From: Actinoplanes palleronii
GTDB taxonomy: Bacteria > Actinomycetota > Actinomycetes > Mycobacteriales > Micromonosporaceae
Reading direction: 5' to 3'
NCBI RefSeq assembly: GCF_016862315.1
Contig: NZ_BOMS01000078.1
Coordinates: 1-64,000, forward strand
DNA length: 64,000 nt
Shown here: piece by piece, positions 23,522 through 32,191 of the stretch
Layout: each line of letters starts with the position of its first letter
Numbering within the stretch: the stretch's first letter is position 1
Program-made: the position numbers and the translations under genes
The notes under the pieces: model-generated
Databases searched by the model: none
What the model was told of the DNA's origin: nothing
The model's input: the letters and a program-made list of their open reading frames with translations, nothing else

Positions 23522-25486
23522 ATGGTGCGGCGGGGGTTGGCGCTATTTTCGGCTCTGGTTGTGATGGTGGTGGCGTCGATCGCTTGGGCGGTCGCCGCCC
23601 CATCGAGCGCCTCCGCAGCTCCGGGCAAGGCGCCAGGTGGCGCCTGCAGCGTGGAGGAGTGGGGCGGCAACCTCGATGGCTGCCTCAGCCGCCTCATGGA
23701 GACCGTCGGAGACAAGGCAACATGCGAAAACGCACCAACTCCCACCACCCCTGATTCCGGCCTGGCGGGATGGTTCGCCGAGATGCCTGCGGCAGCAGAA
23801 TTGCCCGGCCGCAAGGGCATGTACACCAGATACGGATACGCCGGCTACAGCTTCCCAACCTACGACCAGGATGGCGGGTGCGCCGCCGTAGTAACCGAGG
23901 CTGATTCACGGGTTGAGTCGACAATTGCCAATGGCGAGTTCATGTTCGCAACTGGCATCATCGGGGCTTCGAATGCGCTACGCGAACGAGCATGGGACCC
24001 ACAGTCACTCTGGAGCTGGGCCGACAGCCTCGTAGAAAAAGCAACAGTTGCCGTTTACGATAAAGTGTTCCATGTTTTCGGGGTTATCACTCTCGCCGTA
24101 GTCGGCATGTATCTGATCTGGCGCTCCCGGCAAGCCGACATGGGAGCAGCGACAACAACCGTGGGTTGGGCAATCCTCGTGATGGTTGGCGTCACGGCAA
24201 TCGCGGCTTGGCCTGTCCGCTCCGCCAACTTGGCAGACCAGAGTCTCGTGACCTCGCTAAGCGTCGTTCATGACGCGCTTGATCCACAAACCAAGGCCGA
24301 CGTGGACAACGTCTGCAAGCTCGATGACCCTGCGGCCTGTGCCGATAACCGGCCGCCAGCGGTACGCGCCAGTGACACAGTCACCGAAACAATGCTTTAT
24401 CGGAACTGGCTGCGAGGCATTCTCGGCTCAGCCGACAGCGAGACCGCCAAGAAGTACGGATTCGCACTCTACCGGGCACACTCTTTCAGGTGGGACGAAG
24501 CCGAAGACATCAGAAACAACCCGGGAACCCGGGAAGCTGCAATTACACGCAAAAAGGATCAATGGAAAGCAATTTCCGCTCAAATTAAAACCGAGGATCC
24601 CGAGGCCTACCAATACCTACAGGGAACCAACGGGATGGAGCGTATCGGGTCTGGATTCATCGCCGCTTTAGCTGCGCTAATGTTCGCGATGTTCGACCTC
24701 ACAGCATCCATTCTTGTACTGCTCGGGTTCCTCGTATTCCGATGGGCGGTAATCGCCGCCCCTGTTCTCGGGACAGTTGGACTTCTGCAACCTGCGAGCG
24801 CAGGCATCCGACGTCTCGCAAACGCAGTTGTGGCAGCCATCTTCAACATCGCAATCTTCGGTACTGGAGCTGCTGTCTACCTCTTCGCCGTCGACCTGAT
24901 CATGAACACAGCCACTCTTCCCGGATGGCTTCAGGTCGTGCTGGTCTGGCTCTGCGGCGTGGTCGGGTGGCTATTGCTTCGCCCGTATCGCCGGATCACA
25001 CAGCTCGGCGGCAAGGACGGCGCTGCCACGATCGCATCCGGAGGTTCGTGGCATCGCCGCTTCTTCCGAGACATGCGGGAGGCAGCCAAGCTCGACGTCG
25101 CCGAGGGTGGCGACACCCGCCCGATGATCGGGAAGGACGGGCGTGTGGTCTTCGCCGAGCAGCGAAACCTGCGTCCTGAAGCCAGGCTTGAAGATCCCGC
25201 TCACGCCGCGGCGTCCCGCAACGAGACGACCGTTACCACGGCGAACGACGGTTCGAGGCGCGCGCTGCCAGCACGGCCGGACGGCAAGGAGACGGTCCGG
25301 GAGACCACCCCTGTCGCCGAGTCGACCGACGCAGGACGGCCGACACCGAGTCGCACCCGGCGCAACGCCGAGTGGACCGAACCGGACGTGGCAGAACGCC
25401 CAGCGTCGTATGCGATCTATCGGCCGGAGACGGGTTCCACCACCCAGGAACCGGCAACTCCGCGGGTGCGCTCCGAGGCGAGGTGA
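23522..25486 (+). CDS. VirB6/TrbL-like polytopic membrane protein
   Basis: 654 residues. The N-terminus has a signal or anchor (LALFSALVVMVVASIAWAVA) and a Cys-containing extracytoplasmic domain (residues about 35-170). Five or so membrane segments follow, including VFGVITLAVVGMYLIW, then FDLTASILVLLGFLVF and LPGWLQVVLVWLCGVVGWLL, and a 150-residue charged cytoplasmic tail. This is the VirB6/TrbL plan, expected to form the inner-membrane channel. GGAGG precedes the ATG by 6 bases. Much of 23690-24990 is clearly poorer in GC than neighbouring genes (about 38% in 24541-24600 by direct count), with many A/T-ending codons. Confidence 0.7.
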   Translation: MVRRGLALFSALVVMVVASIAWAVAAPSSASAAPGKAPGGACSVEEWGGNLDGCLSRLMETVGDKATCENAPTPTTPDSGLAGWFAEMPAAAELPGRKGMYTRYGYAGYSFPTYDQDGGCAAVVTEADSRVESTIANGEFMFATGIIGASNALRERAWDPQSLWSWADSLVEKATVAVYDKVFHVFGVITLAVVGMYLIWRSRQADMGAATTTVGWAILVMVGVTAIAAWPVRSANLADQSLVTSLSVVHDALDPQTKADVDNVCKLDDPAACADNRPPAVRASDTVTETMLYRNWLRGILGSADSETAKKYGFALYRAHSFRWDEAEDIRNNPGTREAAITRKKDQWKAISAQIKTEDPEAYQYLQGTNGMERIGSGFIAALAALMFAMFDLTASILVLLGFLVFRWAVIAAPVLGTVGLLQPASAGIRRLANAVVAAIFNIAIFGTGAAVYLFAVDLIMNTATLPGWLQVVLVWLCGVVGWLLLRPYRRITQLGGKDGAATIASGGSWHRRFFRDMREAAKLDVAEGGDTRPMIGKDGRVVFAEQRNLRPEARLEDPAHAAASRNETTVTTANDGSRRALPARPDGKETVRETTPVAESTDAGRPTPSRTRRNAEWTEPDVAERPASYAIYRPETGSTTQEPATPRVRSEAR

Positions 25487-25490
25487 CCAC

Positions 25491-26036
25491 ATGTCTGGGG
25501 TGATCGCACGCGCTCTCAATGCCGTCTTCCGCAGCCGGTGGGGCGTCGCCCTCGTGCTGGCCGTGATCGTGCTGGCCGTCGTCGGTGTAGGCCGGCTCTT
25601 CTCGGACGGGAAGTCAGGTTCGCCCACGGTGGGCCTGGGTTCACCCGCGCCGGCGATCAGCATCAACCCGTCAGATGACGACAGTGTCGTCTCGTCGGAG
25701 CCGCCGCCTACGCCGAAGACCGTTCCCGGGCGGGCTCAGCCGGACGCCGTCGCCTACGCGTTCGCCTCCGCGTGGGTCAGCCACACCGGCGTCACCTCGA
25801 AGAAGTGGGTGGACCGCCTCCTACCGAACGCCACCACCGACCTCGCGGACGAACTCCGCGGCGTGGACCCGGCCGGCGTCCCGGCGAGCCGGGTGATCGG
25901 CCGCCCGGTCATCGACGCGGTCAACGACACCATGGTCAACGCGGTGATCACGATGGATTCCGGCAAGCTCAGCCTCCGCCTGGTCGCCCCGGACGGCCAC
26001 TGGCTGGTCGACGGCATCGACTGGGAAGCCGCGTGA
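25491..26036 (+). CDS. VirB8-like single-pass protein with NTF2-like domain
   Basis: 181 residues. A cytoplasmic start and one membrane helix (WGVALVLAVIVLAVVGVG, about residues 17-34) are followed by a Pro/Ser linker and an extracytoplasmic domain (residues about 85-180). The pattern AVAYAFASAWVSHTG...WLVDGIDW resembles NTF2-like/VirB8-TcpC folds that scaffold Gram-positive conjugation channels. The ATG is 4 bases after the TrbL-like stop. The stop overlaps the next gene's GTG (GTGA). Confidence 0.6.
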   Translation: MSGVIARALNAVFRSRWGVALVLAVIVLAVVGVGRLFSDGKSGSPTVGLGSPAPAISINPSDDDSVVSSEPPPTPKTVPGRAQPDAVAYAFASAWVSHTGVTSKKWVDRLLPNATTDLADELRGVDPAGVPASRVIGRPVIDAVNDTMVNAVITMDSGKLSLRLVAPDGHWLVDGIDWEAA

Positions 26037-27154
26037 GCCTCCGGCGGCCGCGCAAGGCCATTCTCCTCATCGCACTGGTGACGACGCTGGCCGTCCTCTG
26101 CTGCGCCGGCAGCGTCACACTGATCCTGTTCGGCGGGCTCGACAAGGACGACGAACAGGCAAACATGAACGCGGCGGCGTTCGGCTGCGGCGAGGCCGGC
26201 CCGATCGATGCGAACGCCAAGCTGCCCACCATCAAGCAGTACGGCGCCGATCAGGTCCGCAACGCCTCCATCATCATCAACGTCGGCGCGAAGTTGAAGA
26301 TGCCGCCGCGGGCCTGGGTGATCGCCGTGGCCACCGCGATGCAGGAGTCCCGGCTGGTCAATCTCGGTAACCTGGGTTCCCGGAACGACCATGACTCGCT
26401 CGGCCTGTTCCAGCAGCGGCCCAGTTCCGGCTGGGGGACGCCGACACAGGTGCGGAATCCGGAGTACGCCGCCACGAAGTTCTACGAAAAGCTCAAGAAG
26501 GTTCGGGGCTGGCAGGGGAAGTCACTCACTCGCGCAGCACAGTCCGTGCAGATCAGCGCGTATCCGGACGCGTATGCCAAGCATGAGCCGGTCGCCACCC
26601 AGCTGGTGAACATGTTGGCCCACGGCGCGGCGAACGCGGTAGGCAGCTCAACCTCGATGACCTGCGCGGTATCCGGGCAGATCGCCGCCTCGGGTTGGAC
26701 GGACCCGGTGCACGCGGAGGTCGGTTCCGCCTTCAGGTCGCCGGAACGACCCAACCATCAAGGTGTTGACCTGATCGCCAGTCGGTACACGCCGATCACC
26801 GCGGCGGCGAGCGGCATCGTCTCGATGGTCAAGTGCGACGAGGACTTCCGGGGCAGGAAGACCTGCAATGTCGACGGATATCCGGGCAAGGGCGGATGCG
26901 GTTGGATGGTCGAGATCCAGCACGCCGGTAACGTGATGACCCGTTACTGTCACATGGTGCAGAAGCCCTTCGTCCAGAAGAACCAAAAAGTGACCGCTGG
27001 TGAAGTCATCGGCCGGGTAGGCACCAGCGGAAACTCCTCCGGGCCGCACCTGCACTTCGAGGTTCACATGAACAATGACCGATCGAGCTCAGGCGCCATC
27101 AACCCCGTTCCGTTCATGCAGCAGCATGGCGCGGCTCTTGGCAACGCAGGATGA
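26033..27154 (+). CDS. VirB1-like muralytic protein: transglycosylase-like plus M23 endopeptidase
   Basis: 373 residues. One N-terminal membrane helix (AILLIALVTTLAVLCC) is followed by a lysozyme/soluble-transglycosylase-like domain. That domain has Glu105 in AMQESRL and the GLFQQRPS segment. A C-terminal LytM/M23 metallopeptidase domain has zinc ligands His242 and Asp246 in NHQGVDLIA and His339/His341 in PHLHFEVH. Two activities would cut glycan strands and cross-bridges, opening the wall for the channel, as VirB1/TcpG-type proteins do. Its stop overlaps the next gene's ATG. Confidence 0.85.
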   Translation: MSLRRPRKAILLIALVTTLAVLCCAGSVTLILFGGLDKDDEQANMNAAAFGCGEAGPIDANAKLPTIKQYGADQVRNASIIINVGAKLKMPPRAWVIAVATAMQESRLVNLGNLGSRNDHDSLGLFQQRPSSGWGTPTQVRNPEYAATKFYEKLKKVRGWQGKSLTRAAQSVQISAYPDAYAKHEPVATQLVNMLAHGAANAVGSSTSMTCAVSGQIAASGWTDPVHAEVGSAFRSPERPNHQGVDLIASRYTPITAAASGIVSMVKCDEDFRGRKTCNVDGYPGKGGCGWMVEIQHAGNVMTRYCHMVQKPFVQKNQKVTAGEVIGRVGTSGNSSGPHLHFEVHMNNDRSSSGAINPVPFMQQHGAALGNAG

Positions 27155-27756
27155 TGGACGATTCATTCCCGGACCCTTTTCTCGACCAGGAACACTGGGG
27201 GCTCGAGCCACCAAGGCCGATAGCTCCGGTTCCGGCCACGATGAGCGGCCAACTACGTGGACGTCGAGTCCTCATCGGCCTACCTGGGCTTGGCTGGCGA
27301 GGCGATCTTCGAGCTGATGAGAAAGTCATCCAGGGAAGTCGAACCTATATTCCCGTCATGCCAGAATCAGAATGGTATCGGGCTGAGTCCGAGCAGACCG
27401 AAGTGTTCGCCGCGCTCGTCCCGATAGACCGGGTCTGGGTTGAGGATCTCGGCGTTTCCATCATGTCGAGCCCAACCCTGCAGCCAAAGCCTCAACTGGT
27501 CTCACTTGATGAACCACCTCGGCGGGAGCCCACCCCATCTGAACAGGCCAGCTCTCTGACTGGTAGGCGCGCTGTCAGACTCCTCGACGATGGTGGAGAG
27601 CAACGGGACCTACGCGCCACAACAGAGTTGTACACCAGCGAAAGCGGCGAGACCTGTGCCCGAGTCGCCGTCGAGCTCGACTGGTACCGCTGGTCCTGGA
27701 ATGGGCAATTCCCACAAACTCTGGAGGTCTCCGCTAGCCTTCTTTGGCTTGAATAA
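27151..27756 (+). CDS. Unknown protein with two similar 60-residue halves
   Basis: 201 residues, no recognised family, no membrane segment or signal. Two segments align by eye: GRRVLIGL...RGDLRADEKV...EWYRAE...AALVPIDRVWVE (about residues 38-99) and GRRAVRLL...QRDLRATTEL...DWYRWS...SASLLWLE (about 138-201). This suggests a duplicated beta-rich domain. The start overlaps the M23 gene's stop (ATGATG), so it is co-translated with the secretion operon and may be a substrate, chaperone or regulator. Its codon use is more AT-tolerant than typical for the genome. It converges with the NTF2-like gene, leaving a 3-base gap. Confidence 0.7.
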   Translation: MMDDSFPDPFLDQEHWGLEPPRPIAPVPATMSGQLRGRRVLIGLPGLGWRGDLRADEKVIQGSRTYIPVMPESEWYRAESEQTEVFAALVPIDRVWVEDLGVSIMSSPTLQPKPQLVSLDEPPRREPTPSEQASSLTGRRAVRLLDDGGEQRDLRATTELYTSESGETCARVAVELDWYRWSWNGQFPQTLEVSASLLWLE

Positions 27757-27759
27757 GAG

Positions 27760-28317
27760 TCAGGCAGGGGCCGCCGAGCAAACTCTCCAACCGTCATTAT
27801 TCGACAATTTAAATTTCCACGGATCAAACGCTTCCGAGCCATCGGATGCCGATCGCACAATATTGACATTTGCGACAGCTTGATCACCAGATGCCTGCAC
27901 AGCCAGATCTCTCCAGGTCACCACAATCTCACTGGAGTTTTTCTCCTCAGATTTTTTAATACTATCCCGAAATGAGCTGAGGCTGCTCAGATCGCTGTTT
28001 TCCTTACAGGTATACAAAGCGGCGCTTTGATCATTACGATCAGCCAAGTAGGCGCCGAGGAAATTGAACACAACTTCGCTCGGGTCCGACCGCTTCACCT
28101 CGGTGGCGTTGTCGTAGACGGCGACGATTACGCCCACGCCGCCCAAGCACAACAAGGCCATCACCCCCGCCCCCAGCGCCACCCACAACCGCGCCTTCCG
28201 GCTCCGCAGCCGCCCCCTCCGGCTCCGAGGCGCCTTCACCCCGCCCACCGGACTCGGGACCGGCGGGACCGCCGGGGGTGTGGGGCCCACTCCGGTCTCC
28301 GGCTCACGCGGCTGCAT
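27760..28317 (-). CDS. Membrane-anchored NTF2-like protein, opposite strand
   Basis: 185 residues from ATG 28317 (MQPREPETG). A Pro-rich, basic cytoplasmic N-terminus is followed by one helix (LWVALGAGVMALLCLGGVGVIVAVY, about residues 45-69). The extracytoplasmic domain has the form VFNFLGAYLADRNDQSAA...NVNIV...GWRVC, like NTF2/DUF4878-type folds. The distal half is AT-rich (about 43% GC in 27781-27840 by direct count). It is the only minus-strand gene in the 19.4-32.2 kb block and could be a second VirB8-like partner or an unrelated insertion. Confidence 0.6.
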   Translation of the reverse strand: MQPREPETGVGPTPPAVPPVPSPVGGVKAPRSRRGRLRSRKARLWVALGAGVMALLCLGGVGVIVAVYDNATEVKRSDPSEVVFNFLGAYLADRNDQSAALYTCKENSDLSSLSSFRDSIKKSEEKNSSEIVVTWRDLAVQASGDQAVANVNIVRSASDGSEAFDPWKFKLSNNDGWRVCSAAPA

Positions 28318-28542
28318 ACCTACGACACTAATTCGTCCCCGCGCTCCCTTCACGACAGGGCGAGTGCCCAATCGCACTCACCCGCCCGCGCCCGCACCGA
28401 AGGGCGACACTCCGGACATCTCCTGATAGGACATACCCCGGGACCGGCCCCCGCGCGGGCCTCGACACCGCACCGGGACCGCATTGCGTGGACCACCGCA
28501 GGTCTGGGATAGGTTTTATGCGCGCGACAGGAGGTGACGGCA

Positions 28543-31137
28543 GTGGCGGATTCGACTCTGCGGGTCCGGCAGGCCGCTGCTTTGCACCGGCAGGCGGTGG
28601 CGACAGCGGACGCGGCCTCCGGCGCGCTGGAAGCGTACGCACCAAGCGTCGCTGACCCGCGTGAACAGCACCGGCTTGCGGAACACCTGAGGGTGGCCGC
28701 TGCCCAGCTCGCGCCGGGGTGGCTAGGGGCGCCCTTGGAGGCGCTGACCCCCCAGGCGCCGCTCGGTGGCGGGCAGTCGCCGCAGTTCGTCCGGATCGGG
28801 GTGGCGCAGCCGCTCGACGACGTCCGCTTCCCGGCCATCGTGCCGCTGCTCGGGACCGGTCATCTCACGGTGGATGCCAGCGCCACCGACCCGCGGGTGT
28901 TCGGCCTGCTCCGGGCGATCCTGCTGCGCCTGTTCGCGGCCGCACCGGCCGGGTCGCTGCTGGTGCGCGCGGTGGACGGGGTCGGTGGCGGCTCGGTCTT
29001 CCAGCCGTTCGAGGAGCTGTTCGACGCCGGCCTGATGTCGCCGCCGGCGATCGACCGGCAGGGGCTGCGGGACGTGCTCACCGAGGCGGAGAAGTGGCTG
29101 CGCCCGGCTCGCAGCGGCGGCAGCACCTCGCGCCGGATCCGGCGGGACCGGATGCTGCTCGTGGTGATCGCCAGCCTGCCCGAGCTGACCGAGGGCGAGG
29201 AGCTGCGCCGGATCGCCGCGCTGGCCCAGCAGGGTCCGGATTCCGGGCTGCACCTGATCGTGGCCGGCTGGCCGCCTCCGCCACTGACCGCGGAGACCAC
29301 CCAGGCCCCGCTGCCGCGCACCACGTCGGTCTCGGTGCGCAACCCGTTCGCGGTGGTCGGCGACCCGCCCGGTGGCTCGTTCGGGTCGACGCCGGACGCG
29401 CCGTGGCTCAACGCACCGGTCTTCCTCGACGAGGAGCCGCCGCGGCACCTGATCGACGCGGTCTGCCACGAGCTGGCCGCGCACACCGCGGCGGCGTCCC
29501 GGGTGACCCTCTCCGACCTGCTGCCGGAGCCGGCCGAGGAGCTGTGGTCGGCGGACGCGGCCGGCGGGGTGGAGACGGTGGTCGGGCATCACGGTGACGT
29601 GCCGCTGGTGCTGCGGTTCAACGACCTGACCCCGCACTGGATGGTCGGCGGCCGGTCCGGCGCCGGCAAGACCGCCTTCCTGATCAACGTTTTGTACGGT
29701 CTCGGCACCCGCTACTCCCCCGACGAGCTGGCCCTCTACCTGCTCGACTTCAAGGAGGGCGTCTCCTTCGCCGAGTTCGTGCCGACCCAGCGCGACCGCA
29801 CCTGGCTGCCGCACGCCCGCGCGGTCGGTGTCGAGTCCGACCGGGAGTACGGCCTGGCCGTCCTCCGCGAGCTGGACGCCGAGATGGGCCGCCGGTCGAT
29901 GGCGTACAAGCGGGCCGGTGTCGCCCGCTTCTCCGACCTGCGCGTGGTGGCGGCCGAGGAGGGCCGGGGGCGTCCACTGCCCCGGGTGCTGTGCGTGATC
30001 GACGAGTTCCAGGTGCTGCTGGCCGGCAACGACCCGACGGCCGCCGAGGCGGTGAGCCTGCTCGAGTCGCTCGCCCGCAAGGGCCGGTCGTACGGCATAC
30101 ACCTGGTGCTGGCCAGCCAGACCGTGCTCGGTGTCGAGGCGCTCTACGCCAAGCGTGATTCCATCTTCGGCCAGTTCCCGGTACGGATCGCGCTGCCCGG
30201 CGGCGGCGACGTGCTGGAGCCGACCAACGACTCGGCGGCCGGCCTGCCGCTGGGCAGTGCCGTGGTGAACACCGCCGGCGGTCTGGGCGGCCCCCGTGGC
30301 GCCACCCGCGGCCACGAACGGGTGGTCCGCTTCCCCGACCCGCACGCCGACCAGCGACTGCTCAGCGACCTGCGGCACAAGCTCTGGGGCGCCCGCGACC
30401 CGGAGGCCGTCCCGCCGCGGATCTTCGCGGGGTACGCCCAGCAGCACCTGGCCGACGACCCCACCTATCGTGCCGCGCTGGCCGGGCGGGCGTCCCGGCC
30501 GACCGCCCTGGTCGGCCGCATGATCGACGTGAGCCTGTCCACCGCGGCGTTCCCCCTGGACTCGTCGCCGGGCCGGCACCTGGCGATCCTGGGGTCCCAG
30601 GCGGCCGGCGCCGAGGTGCTGGACGCCGCGGCACGCAGTGTGGCCGCCTGTCATTCCCCGCGGACCACGCGCTTCGTGATCGCCTCCCTGGTCGCCGAGG
30701 GTGACGCGCTGGCCGAGGCCCTGGCCGCGGAGATCTCGCACCGCCAGGAAGTGGTCGTGGTGGACGCCGCCGGGCTGGCCGCCGAGCTCGTCTCGGACCA
30801 GCCGGGTTACCGGGTGGTGTTCGGGATGGACGCCGCACCGCCGGGTGGCCTGAGCGGCCTGCGGCAGCTGCTGCGGGAGGGGCCGAGCCGGGGCGCGCAC
30901 CTGCTGTCCTGGTGGCGCGGGGTGCGCCGGTTCGGCGAGGAGACCGGCGGCAGCATGGGCCGCGAGGACGTGGCCGGCCTGCTCTTCCTGAACGTGCCTC
31001 AGTCCGACGTGACGCTGATGCTGAGCCGCTCGGTCGACTGGCAGCCCCGGCCGAACCGCGCGCTGCTGCACGACCGCCACACCGACCGCACGGTCACCGT
31101 GGTCCCCTTCGTCCACCCGGAGAGCGACCACCCATGA
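28543..31137 (+). CDS. FtsK/SpoIIIE-type ATPase with an active and a degenerate P-loop domain
   Basis: 864 residues, no membrane helix. After an N-terminal domain (about 1-350), the FtsK/SpoIIIE domain has Walker A GRSGAGKT (370-377), LLDFKEGVSF, Walker B VLCVIDEF (Asp487-Glu488) and LASQTV. A second P-loop-like domain follows with a degenerate Walker A GSQAAGAE (684-691, Lys replaced by Ala). Tandem active/inactive FtsK domains recall EccC of type VII secretion. The start is GTG 28543, about 8 bases after AGGAGG; GTG 28534 overlaps that site and is unlikely. The stop overlaps the next gene (ATGA). It could be the coupling ATPase missing from the adjacent type IV-like operon. Confidence 0.8.
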   Translation: MADSTLRVRQAAALHRQAVATADAASGALEAYAPSVADPREQHRLAEHLRVAAAQLAPGWLGAPLEALTPQAPLGGGQSPQFVRIGVAQPLDDVRFPAIVPLLGTGHLTVDASATDPRVFGLLRAILLRLFAAAPAGSLLVRAVDGVGGGSVFQPFEELFDAGLMSPPAIDRQGLRDVLTEAEKWLRPARSGGSTSRRIRRDRMLLVVIASLPELTEGEELRRIAALAQQGPDSGLHLIVAGWPPPPLTAETTQAPLPRTTSVSVRNPFAVVGDPPGGSFGSTPDAPWLNAPVFLDEEPPRHLIDAVCHELAAHTAAASRVTLSDLLPEPAEELWSADAAGGVETVVGHHGDVPLVLRFNDLTPHWMVGGRSGAGKTAFLINVLYGLGTRYSPDELALYLLDFKEGVSFAEFVPTQRDRTWLPHARAVGVESDREYGLAVLRELDAEMGRRSMAYKRAGVARFSDLRVVAAEEGRGRPLPRVLCVIDEFQVLLAGNDPTAAEAVSLLESLARKGRSYGIHLVLASQTVLGVEALYAKRDSIFGQFPVRIALPGGGDVLEPTNDSAAGLPLGSAVVNTAGGLGGPRGATRGHERVVRFPDPHADQRLLSDLRHKLWGARDPEAVPPRIFAGYAQQHLADDPTYRAALAGRASRPTALVGRMIDVSLSTAAFPLDSSPGRHLAILGSQAAGAEVLDAAARSVAACHSPRTTRFVIASLVAEGDALAEALAAEISHRQEVVVVDAAGLAAELVSDQPGYRVVFGMDAAPPGGLSGLRQLLREGPSRGAHLLSWWRGVRRFGEETGGSMGREDVAGLLFLNVPQSDVTLMLSRSVDWQPRPNRALLHDRHTDRTVTVVPFVHPESDHP

Positions 31138-31877
31138 CCGAGCAGACCGAACACGGCCGGGTGCCCTACCAACCGAGCTCGGCCCAGGGCCAGGGCTCGG
31201 GCCAGGCCGGTCCGCCCGCTCAGGCCGTCTCGCCGGAGGCCGGGCCCTGGGCCGCCTATCTGGCCGCCGCACGGGAACTCGACGCGGTGCGTCGCGCGGC
31301 GAGTTCGGTGGCCGGGGAGCAGGCCGCGACGATCGACGCGGCCCGGCAAGAGCTTTCTTCGGTACGAGCGCGGCTCGCACCGCAGCGCGCCCGGCTGGTG
31401 CGCGACTTCGGCGTACCAGAATTGGATCTGACGCCCTATGAGGGTGAGCGGGCAGCGGCGCTGGCCGCGGTGACCGGCGGACCGGAGGCCGTCCTGACCG
31501 CGCTGCGACAGGCCCGGACCACAGCGGACGCCGCGGATCACGCGTTCATCGGTCCGGTGCCGGCCGGTCCGGGCCGCCCATGGGCGCGCAACCTTCTGGT
31601 GTACGGCCCGTTCGCGGCGGCCGTGCTGTTCGTGCAGATCGTGCTCTACCTGGTGGCGCCGAGTGGCTCCCTGCCCACCTACACGCTCCTGTGCGGGCTC
31701 AGCATGCCGCTGCTGGCCTTCGGGCTGGGGTGGGCCACCATCGGCTTCGTGTGGGGCCCCGACGCCGAGAAGGGCGGAGCCTCGCCGGACCGCACGCCGG
31801 TGGTGGGCATCGTCGCCTGCCTGACCCCGGTGCTGCTGACATGTATGGGTCTCGGCCTGCAGTCCCTGTTCAGCTGA
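31134..31877 (+). CDS. Coiled-coil membrane protein of the FtsK-associated module
   Basis: 247 residues, no recognised family. The N-terminal 45 residues are Gln/Pro/Gly-rich. A helical, probably coiled-coil region follows (AAYLAAARELDAVRRAASSV through RARLAPQRARLV). Three membrane helices lie in the last 95 residues (LVYGPFAAAVLFVQIVLYLV, GLSMPLLAFGLGWATIGFVW, VVGIVACLTPVLLTCMGLGL). It overlaps the FtsK stop. Since the FtsK-like ATPase itself has no membrane anchor, this protein may dock it at the membrane, as the N-terminal part of EccC does in its own chain; this is inference. Confidence 0.65.
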   Translation: MTEQTEHGRVPYQPSSAQGQGSGQAGPPAQAVSPEAGPWAAYLAAARELDAVRRAASSVAGEQAATIDAARQELSSVRARLAPQRARLVRDFGVPELDLTPYEGERAAALAAVTGGPEAVLTALRQARTTADAADHAFIGPVPAGPGRPWARNLLVYGPFAAAVLFVQIVLYLVAPSGSLPTYTLLCGLSMPLLAFGLGWATIGFVWGPDAEKGGASPDRTPVVGIVACLTPVLLTCMGLGLQSLFS

Positions 31878-31920
31878 ACCCGCCTGATCCGATCCGGACA
31901 AAGACTGCGAGGGGTAGACC

Positions 31921-32181
31921 GTGGCGAACGTCGAAGAGGTAAAGGTGAACCTGGCCGCGTCGGTGGACGGCGCCGGCCGCGCGATCACCGGCATCCAGGT
32001 GGTCGCCGACCAGCTGGACCAGTCGCTGGCGCTGCTGCGGATGACCGCTGTCGGGTCGTTCCACCCGAGCACCGTGGCGGCCATCTCCCAGCTGGAGCAG
32101 GCCCGCACCCGGCTGGACGAGGCGACCCAGTTGACCCGCGCCGCGATGGACTCGGCAAATCAGTTCCGCGCGATGATCTGA
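31921..32181 (+). CDS. 86-aa helical-hairpin protein, WXG100-like in size but without the WXG motif
   Basis: GTG start with GAGGGG about 7 bases upstream. The sequence predicts two long amphipathic helices (about residues 4-43 and 50-85) joined by a short turn, GSFHP. That is the ESAT-6/WXG100 architecture, but Trp-x-Gly is absent. There is no signal peptide. Next to an EccC-like ATPase and a membrane partner, it is a reasonable candidate for a secreted substrate or structural component. It is the last gene of the block and ends just before a strong bidirectional terminator. Confidence 0.65.
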   Translation: MANVEEVKVNLAASVDGAGRAITGIQVVADQLDQSLALLRMTAVGSFHPSTVAAISQLEQARTRLDEATQLTRAAMDSANQFRAMI

Positions 32182-32191
32182 CCCTGGCGTA

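Noticed and set aside
31921..32181. Genuine WXG100 (EsxA/B) protein
   Set aside because: Length and helical pattern fit, but no Trp-x-Gly occurs at the turn, so it is described only as WXG-like in architecture.
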